Below, in pieces: positions 1 to 12,400 of a stretch of 35,933 bases of DNA (position 1 is its first letter; the number at the start of each line of letters is the position of its first letter). The position numbers and the translations under genes are program-made. The stretch is from Candidatus Omnitrophota bacterium (GTDB taxonomy: Bacteria > Omnitrophota > Gorgyraeia > Zapsychrales > Fredricksoniimonadaceae). Where the stretch lies: NCBI GenBank assembly GCA_903959815.1, contig CAJBYM010000102.1, positions 1-35,933 on the forward strand, read 5' to 3'. Under the pieces are notes generated by a model. That model did no database searches. It had not been told where the DNA came from and worked only from the letters and a program-made list of their open reading frames with translations.

Positions 1-480
1 AGTAATGTAATCAGCGGTCGTATAATCGAAGCCCATCGCGGTCGGGTTCAGATCCGTAACGCCCGTATCAATGTTCGTCTTATAGAACGTGTCGGTCGTG
101 ATCATCTTCGCGGCATCCGCGAAGATCTGTCTCATGATCGGTGAATACGTCGCATCGCCACGGAACGGAACGCCCGCCAGATTGTAAAGCTGCTGGATCT
201 TCGCGAGACCGCCCTGATTGAGGATGTCGAGCTCGATATCCAACACCGCAACATAATCAGATGCGGTAAAGTCATAACCCATGGACGTCGGGGTCGCCGC
301 CGTGATGCCGGTATCGATGTCGGTCTTATAAAATGCATCCGTTGAGATCATCTTGGCCGCATCCGTAAAGATCTGACGCATAACCGGAGAAAGCATCGCG
401 TCACCGCGATACGGCACGCCAGGCAAGTTATACAGCTGCTGGATCTTCGCGAGACCGCCCTGGTTGAGGATATCAACCTG
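1..480 (-). repeat. 82-residue tandem repeats at the visible C-terminal end
   Basis: Two units with an exact 246-bp (82-residue) period: 480-235, and 234-1, which is cut by the edge. Each begins ILNQGGLAKIQQLYNL, continues with GVP-x-RGDA, SP-x-MRQIF-x-DAAKMI, FYKT-x-IDTG and an MG-x-D motif. A degenerate copy precedes them at about 717-481 (G-x-L-x-x-I-x-QLYN at the same relative place). The array probably continues beyond the window. Confidence 0.9.
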
Positions 481-3400
481 CGCATTCACATCCACCATTA
501 ATTCTGCAACACCTTGATAAGCTGGCGTCTGCGAAATTAACTGATAGACCAAACTATCAATGTTATAAACCTTATTGATCGTCGTCGTATTATAGATCGG
601 GTCATATATAGAGGAAGCCAGCTGGGAAATAACGCCCTGCAACAAGAAGCTGTTGGTGTTGCCCACATACTGGAACGTGCCGACATTATAAAGCTGATCA
701 ATGAGGAACAAAGCGCCAGGATAACTCTTGATCATCAATTCCCGTTCAATGCTATTCATGACCGCAGGGGCTATCGCCGTCGCAGGATTCAACGTAACGG
801 GTGTTGTATTCGTTGTGTCAATATCCAACAACCCACCCTGCGTATTATATGAACTATAGATCCAGCTCGCTTTAATGAAGAGCGCGGACATCACATCGCC
901 GAGATTCGCATAACCCGGCATCCACCAAGCACCGTTCCAGCTCGTATCAATGCGGCCAACCCAATTGCCGCTACTCGCCTGCGGAAACGCCATCAATTCC
1001 CTTAACGGATGTCCCGGCAAGCTCTGATCCAGATCAACCAACTGTCTGATACGGCCAGTGCCAGGATAAACAACGTCGATCAAATAATCATTCACCGTGG
1101 CCCACGGACAAGAAGCAGTGCCGATCGGAAGCACAACCGAGAACAAGAAATCCCATACCGGGCCCGTATAAACACCACTGACCGCGTCTCTGGGGAAATC
1201 CTGACCATCATTGACAAAATTACCATCGCTGTTATAGAAATCTCTGGCGAACGTATCTGCGGCGAGTTCGAGCGCTTCAGCCATAGCACCTAAAGGCGCA
1301 TCACTGTTCTTGCTAAGCTTGGCCGCGTTGACCAAGACAGTAAGCGCAAGGCGTCTGGCATAATTATTGATATCTTCGGATGTGGTATAGCTGGAATTTT
1401 GTGTGGCGGCCTGTGATGTGCTCTTAAGCGATGACGCCGCAGGCGGCGCACGGTTGCTCAGGGCTGATGTCAGGCCATTCATCTTGATACGAACAAGTTC
1501 TTCAACCGCATTACGGATCGACGGATAACGCGCCAGGATATCCTGCATTTCGATGAGCGAGTATCCAGGCTGAACATTATTGAACCTGGCAGAAACAGCC
1601 GCTTCAACATTCACCGCATCATCAGCCGACGCGCTCTTCTTCTTGCCGCCCTCAACACTCTGTTGAATATCCCCGTAACTCGGATCATTCTGAGCGCTCT
1701 TGCTCAAAAGGCTATAAAGATGTAACAAGGAATATGAAACATCGCGCAACGTGTTCACATTCAAACTAAAACCAGCATCCGTCTGCGTGCTATAGAAATT
1801 AACACTGCTACGGCCGTATCTCAAATTCACGCTATGCGTATTGTTGAAATCTGTATTATAAGAAGCGCCTGCCCCGTTAGGACCGGTGATCCCGAAATGA
1901 GCCACATTGCTCTGCTCGCCATACGTGCTTAAGCCTAACATAACGCCCAGGCCGTTCTTGAACGTATAACTGGCCTGGCCGCCGACAAGCTTGTTGTTGG
2001 AATCGCTGAAGAATCTGACAGCACGATTAGCGCCGGCCAGCGTGATCGTTGAACGCACGCCCCATTCACCGTTATTCTGGGTCATGCTGGTTTGAATATT
2101 CTGCATGTTAAAGCCAAGGATATTGAACAAGGAACCCGTGAAATCAGCCGTGACCGCATGATCATCGGTCTGGCCCTTGGACCAGGACAAACCGGCCATG
2201 GTCTTCGTATTGAAGTTCTGACGGATACCCAGGAACGTTCCATACGTGGGCTTGGTCTGTTCCGGCAGGATCGATTCCATGCGGGAGAAGTTCGACAAGA
2301 TCGTCGTGTTCTTGATCTTGTATGTCCCGTCAATGCCGATGCTGGTCAACTTGCCGCCATTAAGATAAATGTTGTCGCCTCTGTACTGGAAGAACGGTCT
2401 AAAGTTAACCCCGCCCTTGGCAAGGCTGAAGTTCTTGTTGAAATCAAAGGCGCTCTGGGTGTTTTCCGTACCGAGGTTATAGATCGTATATCCAAACCCG
2501 GCCACCGGCACAGGTCTGATCATGATCACAGAATTGATCTGCTCAACGGACTGGCCCGCGCCATTAACAAAAGTCGTATAAGCGCCGCTGGCGTAGATCC
2601 TGTCGAACAACCCGAAGGACGCGCGGTAGGCCGAAGGTGTCACGGTATTAAACCCGTTATTACGCATGGTCACGCCCGCACCAACATAGGAAGATTTGAA
2701 CAAGCTGACACGGGTATCCGCATCCAGCGTCTGTTTGCTATTAGCATTGTCCTGCTGACTTCTTAAGAAGAACGTACCCTGAGGATAAGCCAGGCTGCCC
2801 TGGGTCGAATAAGCGCCCTTGGAATTGATATTGTTAAGCACGAACGTTTGATTCGGGCGGCTCTGCGGCGCCGTGAACATCAGGTTCTGTGTCGCCGGAC
2901 GGGTGCTATTGATCTTCGCGATCTGGGCATCATACTCGGCGAGCTTATCTTTCATCTGTTTCTTTGTAGCCGCAGGTAAGATCGACATGACCAGATCTGC
3001 CACAGCCGTAATATCGGCAAAAGGATCCAGGAAGTTGACCGGAACCGTGATCTTGGTGGTCGGACGCTTGTTTAACGCCACCAGGTTCCTGGCCTCGATC
3101 AGAGCACGGAGATACTGATTCTGGATCGCGATCTGCAAGGATTCCTCTGACGGGAATCCTTTGCTCATCAAAAGATCATTCGTATAGTTCATGGTCATCT
3201 TAACCACATCCGCTGCCGTCAACCCGTCCTGGATCGTAACATTCGCAACCGCGGAAAGCTTGGACAGGCGCTGTACGGCCACTTCGCGCAGAACGCCTTC
3301 GGAGGTGATAGCCTGCTGATACGCATCCGAGATCTCCTGCGCCGCATTGACCATCAGATAAAGCTGCACCAGCTCCCTGAACTTGAATTCTTCCGCGCGA

Positions 3401-6400
3401 ATAAGATCATTCTGACGGCTGAACTTCTTTTTCTCCCACTCGAAAGACACGCTCGGGGTCAACGAAGAAAGGTTCATCTTCGTCGGATTCTTAAGGTCAA
3501 CACCAACCGTTGCGCTGACCTTGAAATCAACGCCCTTCTTCTTATCATTATCAACCGCGGTCTTATCCAGAGCCTGTTGGGCATTCTGGACCTTATTATC
3601 AACCGCCTGATTCAAAAGATCCTGATATCCTGTGCCCTGGGGCTGTTCAACGGTAATGCCGACAGGGCTTTGTGTGAACACCGTTGTCACAACCTGACTG
3701 CTAAGCTTGTATTTCGCATCGAACGCTGCGAGCCAGCGGACAAATTCCGTTTCCGTGATCGTGTTATCCACCAACGCCGCCGCCGGAAGACCCTTGATCC
3801 CTTCCTCATTCACATTAAGCTGAACCTTCTGGATCGGCGCCGGACGGTTCAATCTCTTGCTGAGATCGCCCGTGCCATAAGAAATATTTCCGGTCAAAAC
3901 AGCCGTGATATCTTTGATGCCGACCGTCTTGCCAATATTGTTAAGATTAAGACCGATGAACAATTCATTGAACAGCTGTGACAATACGCTGCCTTTTTCA
4001 TCCTTGAACAACTGCTTGAGAACTTTATAAACATTCCGTTCATAACGCGTATAACTATCTTTCTTCAGCCACTGCTTGAACACGGCGTTGAGCGTTTCAG
4101 GAGAATTATCCCCCGTTTCAATGACCTGCGTCCTTAACGCCTGCTCAAGATCGCTGTCCATATGAACACCCATGATCTCAAGGATCGAAGCCATATACGC
4201 CAGCGGAATAGCAACCTGGAGATCTTTCCAGATCGTCACAACATCTTTGGACTCAAGGTCCTTGACCGTTGCAAGCTTGCCCGTGGACGTCTTGAACTTC
4301 TCCTGGGCCATCATGAAATTGACCTTGGCCGCATTCTCTGCCAAGATCGCGCCGCTGAGTTCGCGCTGCTCTTCAACAGAAGAGTTGCATGTCAAATTCG
4401 CTTCGATCGCCTGTCTCTTGATCGACGCTTCATCCAGCGCCTTCTTGGCCACAGCGGTCTGCGCCAAAAGCTCTGCCGTCTCGTCAACCGTCGCATCGAG
4501 TTCGCTTAACTTGGCGCTGATCTGACGGGCAATGGCCTTGGAGTTATTCTTGAAACCAAGGATGTTGGAGATCGATGTGACGATACCTGCGCGGAAAAGA
4601 CCCTTATGGGTGGTCTTGTTAAAGGTCAAGCCCGCATTGATATCGAGGATGCCGTTACCATTAACGCCGAACACATCATTGCCGGCCTTAACCTGTTTCA
4701 TAATATCGCTGTTACTGATATTAACGGTCATCATGCCGACCAGGCTCTGATCATCCGCGCCGGTCACAACCGTAACATCATTGTTCTTCGGATCCATGGC
4801 AATGAGCATGAGCGTCAGGACTTCCTGTAAACCATCCTGCTGCTCAGGCGTTGCTGTCGTTTTGATATAAGCTCTGACCGTATTGATATCGCCGGCCTTG
4901 ACCTGGGCGATCAATGCCTCGGCCTCGGTGAACAATTCGGTGCGCGTCATGGTCGGATACAAATAACCCGCGAGCGTCACAAGATGTTCTGTGGTCTCAA
5001 AACTCACACCCAACTTCTGCGCGAGGATGATCGTATACTGATCAAAACGCTGAATGATGCTGACCTTACCCTGGGTCAAAAGATCAAGCTTCGCGGCTTC
5101 GATCATGATCGTCTTCTCAGCGCCCGTTGCCTGGATACCAGCCACAAGGCTTGTGAATTCAGCCGGAACATTCGCATCAGCCGGAATATTGCTGTTGGCA
5201 ACAAGATACTTGGAGATGTTGATCTTAAGGACCATGACCAGCTGATCGATCCTGGCCTGGAAGCGATACTTGGCCACATCGTCATAAGCCGGGGTTTCGT
5301 TCAACGTCTTTTGCAAGGACTGGATCGCATTGAAACGATCGAGGAGCGCCGTAAATTCGATCTTCTCATTCACAGCCGCCGCGCCATAAAGCCGTTCCCT
5401 GGCCGCCTTGACCGCAGCCGCATCAAAATCCTGGCCATTGATGATCGCCAGCGTCGCCTGCGCGATCAGGATCTGATCAGGCGTAAGATTCGGCTGAGTG
5501 AGGTACGCTTCATTGCCAGCAACAAGCTTCTCTATATAGAACGCGTTAGCCTTCTCAAGCCATTCGACCTGCTCACAGGGCGTCTGGGCATTGCGAGCGT
5601 TACGAATATACTCTTGGGTCGGATCAACCTGCGGGCAAACAGGCGCTTGATCTTTTGCCGTAACAGGCGCCTGAATGGCCGTCTTGGCCGATGTATTCTT
5701 CTGTTGTGCGGCAACGCTAATGTAATCGTTCGCTATACTACCATCCATGATCTTGGCGATCTCGTCCCGCATCATGCGCACATTCTTGATCTCGTTTTGC
5801 ACATAGGTCAATGTCGCCGCTGCCCACTCTTTATCTTCTCTGCTCAAATCCGCGAGCGTGTTTAACGCCGCTTCATACTGCGTCGAAACATGATCCAACT
5901 CCTGAGCCGCTTGCTTTAACTGATCTTCTTCGGTCTTCGTCACCACATCATCCGCGATCACGACATCCATGAGGTCCTTGAAGGCCTTGATCTTCGCAGC
6001 TCTTTCCTTAGCAAGGGTCTGGCGATCGATCAAATTCTGTGCAATACCACGGGCTGTCTCTACCATCTGACGGCGGCCATGATAAGCAAACCTGGCTTCA
6101 TTCACGATCTCAGCGATCCTGTTCTTCATAGAACGCAGATTGGTCAGCTGTTCATTCGCTTCATCCAAAGCCGGCTTATCAAGTAAATAGCGCGCCTTAA
6201 TGTTGGTGATCGTGGTCATCAAGGTCTTTTCACGTGCTTCAAGATCCTTGATCGCCTCAGCACCAGCATTCTTAATAGCATCATTTTCTTCTCTAGAAAT
6301 AATCCAATCCTCATTCGCATCCTGCAGGGTGCTGCTGAAAACCTCAACCTTATCCTGCACGCCAGGCATCATCGCGCTCACCGGCTGAGAGAATAGGGTC

Positions 6401-9400
6401 AACGCTGTGAGCATGATCGGAAGGATCGTGTGGCGCGTGATCCGCGGGATAAGATCTCCACGCGCGTAGAGCCACAGCATCACATCAGGATTGTTCTTGA
6501 TGTATTGACGCACGCCCATAACGATCATCGATACGGCAAGGCCTAACAAAAGGAGCGTGCCAAGCCAACCGCCGCCGAAACCGGCCTGAGCGATCGGCAT
6601 GGCCGCGATCATCAAAGACTTTGCGGAGTTCAGATCGGAAGCTGAGGTGGAGGGGACCCCGCTGATCTGAACCCCGCGCCCGTGCGTGCTTGCGCCCGTG
6701 CGGGTTTTCAGGGTTGACGAACCCAAATCTGTTTTGGAAATATTACGGGTATCTGTATCAAGATTGGAGGCGAAAACACCTTCCCCGGAAGCTTTCTCTC
6801 CATTTTTGGCAGAGCGCACATCCGGAACCTGTGTATTCGCAGCGACACGTATAGAACCTTCGTGGGTTCCCTTTCCTTCTTCGTTCGACCCCTTCACACT
6901 CCGGGCATCGGACACACTCTGGAACGGTCCACGCAGATCAGTCTCTGCAGTTATCTTATTACTACCAGCGGTCACACTCTGGGCACCTTGTGTCTGAACA
7001 GCGTTCTCGCGGCCCACACTTCTCACACCTCTGGACGCGACCGACACTTCAGGCACTTGCGTATAGCGCACGATCCTGGGCGATACACTTCCCACAGGAC
7101 GGCTAGCCACACGGCTGGCGGTATTACTCTGAACTCTCGTTGCAGTCTCATTCTCTGAGCTGCCTGCGGCACGACTGGACACACTCACTAAACCAGTCAT
7201 CCTGTCAGAACGGATGTTCGCGTTCACACTCACATTCGACTTCGTATTCTCCGCAGCAAAGATCCGCGTACGGACAGAGCGATCATCATTATCTACAGTA
7301 ACCGGGCCGAAGGTCCTGGCACGGGCATTCGCACTCATGCTCACGTTCACATTCGCGTTCATGTTCACGTTCATACTCAGACTACTTGCTGCACCGGCCT
7401 TCGTGGACACACCTTCTAAACCAGTCGTCCCGTAAGAACGGACGTTCGCGTTCACACTCACATTCGACTTCATGTTTTCCGCAGCAAAGATCCGCGTACG
7501 GACAGAGCGATGATCATTATCTACAGTAACCGCACCTAACAGCGTACGGGCATTCACGCTACGTGTCTCACCGGTCTTCGAGGCAACGACCACAGGGGTC
7601 AGACGACCCGTGACCGAACCATTTCCGTTAACAACAGCGCTCTTAACCAGCGTCCCATCAAGGCGAACGCCATTACTCTGGATGCTCGTGCTCTCGCGTC
7701 CGATGCTCTCGCGTCCGATACTCTCGCGTTCATTGCTCATGCTACCTGTAACAATAATGCTCTCATTGTTCCTGTCCTCTTGGCCCATCGCATATCCCGA
7801 AGCTCTTGAGGAAGAGCTGGGATAGAGCCTACGACCGCCGTCGCCAAAAATAGATTCTCTAAGCCCTTCTCGGGCCTGAATAATCGAGTCAAATTCAAGT
7901 CTATTGTTATCTGCCATGGCGATCAGCCCCACAGAATCCGGGCGCGCCAGGCGCGAAAGCTTGGGCATAAAGCCACCCATGCCGCCGCCAAACCCACCCA
8001 CAGCGGGCGAGAAGATCGGGATAACCTTGGGGCCCTGCGGCGTTGGAGGAACCGTATCGCTCCAAGGCCTCATCGGGCTTGTTGTATTCGAAGGAAGCGG
8101 CAGTGCCTTCTCCGGATTGATCGGCGTAGCGGCAGGACCATCCTGCGGCGGCTTCTGATCCGTGACCGGCACAACAACAAATGTCTTTTTCTCATCAATG
8201 ATCGAGGTGCTCTGACCCGTGATCACTTCGGTCTGCTTGGGATCATTGACCGGAATAACACTGGTCATCTCTTGCGCCTTGGCCTTTTCAACGCCCAGGA
8301 GCATCAAAATACCGGCCGAAGTCAGGCCAAACCACTTCTTGACCCTGCTCAAACGTGACGGCTTAACAATGACCGCCTTATGCGCGGCCTGAGCCTGCGG
8401 AACCGTCGCGCTGGTAGGCGTCTGCGGCACATAACGGCCTTCAGCACGCAGCTTATTCATGACTTCATTGAAGAACGCGGTCTGACGCTTAGGCGCAGGT
8501 GTAGTCACTTCATCCTGTTTATTCCAAACCTGGAGGATATCTGCGATCTCATTCGCAGTCGCGGTTGCGGTCGTTGGGGTGCCGGCCATTTGACGAACGA
8601 TCTTCAACGCCACATCAGCGGCCGTATTCTTGTCAGCTTCCGTGAGCACACGGCTATCCTTGAACAGATCACGCAGATCCGCCATCGGACCAACCGCTGT
8701 TTCGATCTCTTCGAGGTTCTGGTTATCGAACACATTAAGGAAGAGGCCCGCGATCTCGATCTCATCCTGGGCGTTCATCGGAGCGGTCATGCCGGTGATC
8801 CTGACGCCCTGCTCATTGAGCAGCGCATAATTCCCATCCTTAAAGAGTTCATACGCCATGGTCACAGCCACAGGCGCCTGACCCTGAACGATCGTTTCAA
8901 TGGGCATCTCAACCGTCTTACCAGAAACCTGGATCGGCTGATATTCTTTCATCTTTTCGGTCTTGTAGAAGGCCGTGCGAATATCTGTATAATTAGCACC
9001 CTTGAGGAAAATGATGGCCTTACCGAGCAATGTCACCAGGCCGATTTCATTCTCCAGGATCACATCGCCCGCCTTGATCTCCTGGCCATCGACGACCATA
9101 TCTTGGGCGACCATGACCTGATAGGTTTCAGGCTTATCCATATCCGACACGGTAATAATGATCTTCGTCGGAATCGTCTGGCCGGCCAACGGCAAGCCTT
9201 TACCTTCAACTTCGATCTGGCCATTTCTGACTTGAGCTCTCTCATTGACCTGCTGCCCATTCTGTTTGGCCATCAATACCGCAACAGGCTGATTCACATC
9301 ATAGCCATACTCTTCTTCAGCACTGGAATTCTGGCGCTGCGCGGCGGCAAGCTGTTCATCAAAGGTATAAATACGGCTGTTACGCGTGTCATAGACCTCG

Positions 9401-12400
9401 CCGGGCTCAAGCTGGATCTTGCTGTTGTTGTTGATCGCATAAATGACGGGCTCACTGGTCGTGTTGTGAACATTCACAACAATTTCCGGGCCCTTGGCAT
9501 CATTGATGACAACACGTGTCTGAATATCAATGGCGTCTTTTGTCGTCGCCGTCTTGGCCTTGGCATTACGCACCAGCGCCATCGTGCCCTGACGATAACC
9601 CGCCGTATATTCCGGCAACTTGCTCGGATCGATCTGGATCGCAGCAAAGAGATCTTCGGGTGTCTTGACATTGATAAGGGAAATCTTGCGCTGAGCATCG
9701 CCCGGCACAGTCGGATCATAATCCAGGACCTGGGCCTTGACGCGCACGCGCGTGGCTTTCAAAAGCTTGAACATCGCCTTGCTCTCGTCGAACACAGCCT
9801 TGAGCGACGCCAGGACGCGATCAAAGGATTCCCTGAGGTACTCATCCGACTTCGTGGTGCGGCCATCGATATTCTGATGGCGCATAACGCTGTCCTGCAG
9901 CGCCATTTCATGCGCGATCACCTTAAGGGCTTTCACAGCCTTATTATTGCCAGCCGCAGCTTCTTCCGCAATAAGGCCGCGGATATACTGCTGCTTATAA
10001 TTCTCTTCAAAATTCTGGCGGCTTTCAAACACAGATTCTTTGGCCACACGGCTTTGATTCTCTTCGGTCTTTTTAACAAAAGCTTCAAATGACATGGGCT
10101 CTTCGCCGTCCGCCAGGACCACAACCAGTTCTTTCGCGATCGGCCTGTTAAAATCCGTCTTGCCGGTCACAACATCTGTAATACCGCGCACGCGATCGGA
10201 CAACTGCTCGACCGTATGACGCGGGGTCATGGTATCTGCATAAATATAGAACTTGTCATTTTCCGTCGCATAGATCGTTTCACCACGGGAACGCGCACGG
10301 GACGCGATCACAATGTATTCACCCGTGCCCGCCTTAAGGAGCGCATTGAGCTCTTCCTTGCTTTCAAATTCCCTGACTCCGGCAAGGCCCTGGTTCACAT
10401 CTTCGACAATAAGATCACGACCGTCGCTTTCCAAAATAATGATCTTGCGGCCCGTTGCCTTGGCGATGGGAATAAAGCGCTGAACAAAACCGTCAAAGGA
10501 CGTGGCTTCATACGACGCCTCACCCATAAGTGCATGCCCGACGATCACATTGCCCTGGGTGCTCTGGACCTGCTGTTCAAGGTTCGTATCCAGTTCATCC
10601 TGCTTGATGGCAACAAACATGTCGGAAGTAACCACATGATCTTCGCGGCCATAAAGTGTATTATTCGCATCGGCCGCATTACGACGATCCCTGACCGACG
10701 CGCTTTCTTCAACAGCGGCAATACCAAAAAGCTCATCTGCTTCTTCTTTAATAGCTGATGTTATGCTGCCGGAAGCCAATACAACCTGACTGCCTGCTTC
10801 ACGCGCCCAGCGCACCACATCCATATCATTAACCTGAACGCCCGCACCCTGCGACTGGATGGCTTCAACATCCACCGCTTCATTGGAACGCACATCCGAA
10901 TCCTTCAAATATTTATTAGCAACAAGCGCATTGGCCACTGCAATGAAATCATCCTGCGGACGCACGCCCGAATTGATATTGCCATGATGATCCATAAGAC
11001 CCGGCTCTTTAGCTCCGACCGGAATGGCAACTTTCTGGGCACGATAATTTGCCAGCGCCTCGATATAAGCCTGCATATACGCCACAAGCTTGATACCTTC
11101 AGGCAAGCCGCGCAATTCTTCAAGGGACACAACCTGTTTGCCCTTGTTGATCTCATCCGTCGCATTGAAGAAGGCGATCAATTTGGCGATCGCGCTCTTG
11201 CTATACGGCACGAAAACCTGTTCGGTCTGGCCATTAGACGTGATCTTTTCTCGACGGGTCTCGATATCGCTGAGATCTTCTCCCAAAATATCCTGCATCC
11301 GTCTGACACCGGCCACGATCTCGGGGCTGACCTTACGATCGCCCTTACCGGTCACATTCAGCGGAGCGCGTTCAATAAATTCACCTTCATAGAAAACCGT
11401 TCCATCCAAGGCGGCATTAAGCTGTTTGGCAATGCGCAGATCAGAGAACGATTCACCGGCCAAAGACTTAGCATCAATGTCTTCAATGAACACAACATGA
11501 TTTCTCTTAACAAGCTGTTCAAAGGCCACCACATCCGCCTCAGAATTACCTGAACGCTCAAACTGCGCCACGCGCAGATCAATATCCGGATTCTGCTTCT
11601 TGACTTCCTGGGCGAGCCTGGCCATAGCTTCAAAATTCTGTTTGAACTGACCGGCATTATTTTCCAGCGTGATGACCGTCTTCCCTGTTAAATAGGCCAT
11701 GATGAGCGGCACCACCGCGCTCTTGCCGGAACCGGTGTCAGCCTGGAACATGAGCGGATGAATTTCCCCGGCCACAAGCTTGCTCAAAACGCCATCATTC
11801 TTAATGAGGGTTTCGATCATTTCTTCCTGTGTGGCGCTATGCGCCTGACCAACAGGCTGTTTCACATAACCACCCAGAATGCGCAAGATCTCGTTCTTCC
11901 ACGCCTGAGCCTGTTCGGGCGTCCACTCGGCACGATCCACCGGCGCATACTGCACGCGCTGCATGGTCGTCGTCAGCTTGTTCTCAAACACAGCCGGCTT
12001 AATGGGCGCAACCTTGGGCTGAATCTTTTTCGCCAGATCTGTCTTCATATTATCGCTGATACCGGTTCTGGTCAGCGCGATGAAATCTCTGCGATCTTGT
12101 TCATTGGACGGAACCAAGTCCTTAATGTCTCTGGGCTTGGTCGAATCCAACGTCTGAGCTTTGACGGCCTCCTTCGCTAATGTCTGTGTGACCTTCTTAT
12201 CCGTCTTGACCATGCGCGGGATAATAGGCGTGGTTACGACCGCCGGAGCCACAACCGGAACTGTTACAGGTTCAGGTAAAATGCCATCATCCGTTAAAAG
12301 GACCTCGTTCTCCAACTCTTGCTTAAAGTCCATCCCCGTATCTTCTTGCGCGAGCCGTTTCTGCTTGCGCTGCTCTGCCACCTGAAGATTCTCAGCTTCA

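Noticed and set aside
8380-10092. 570-codon open frame on the plus strand
   Set aside because: It lies wholly antisense to the giant gene where codon bias removes stops from the complementary frame. Its translation is rich in Arg, His, Ile and Leu without motifs. Other plus-strand frames in 1-25000 are shadows of the same kind.
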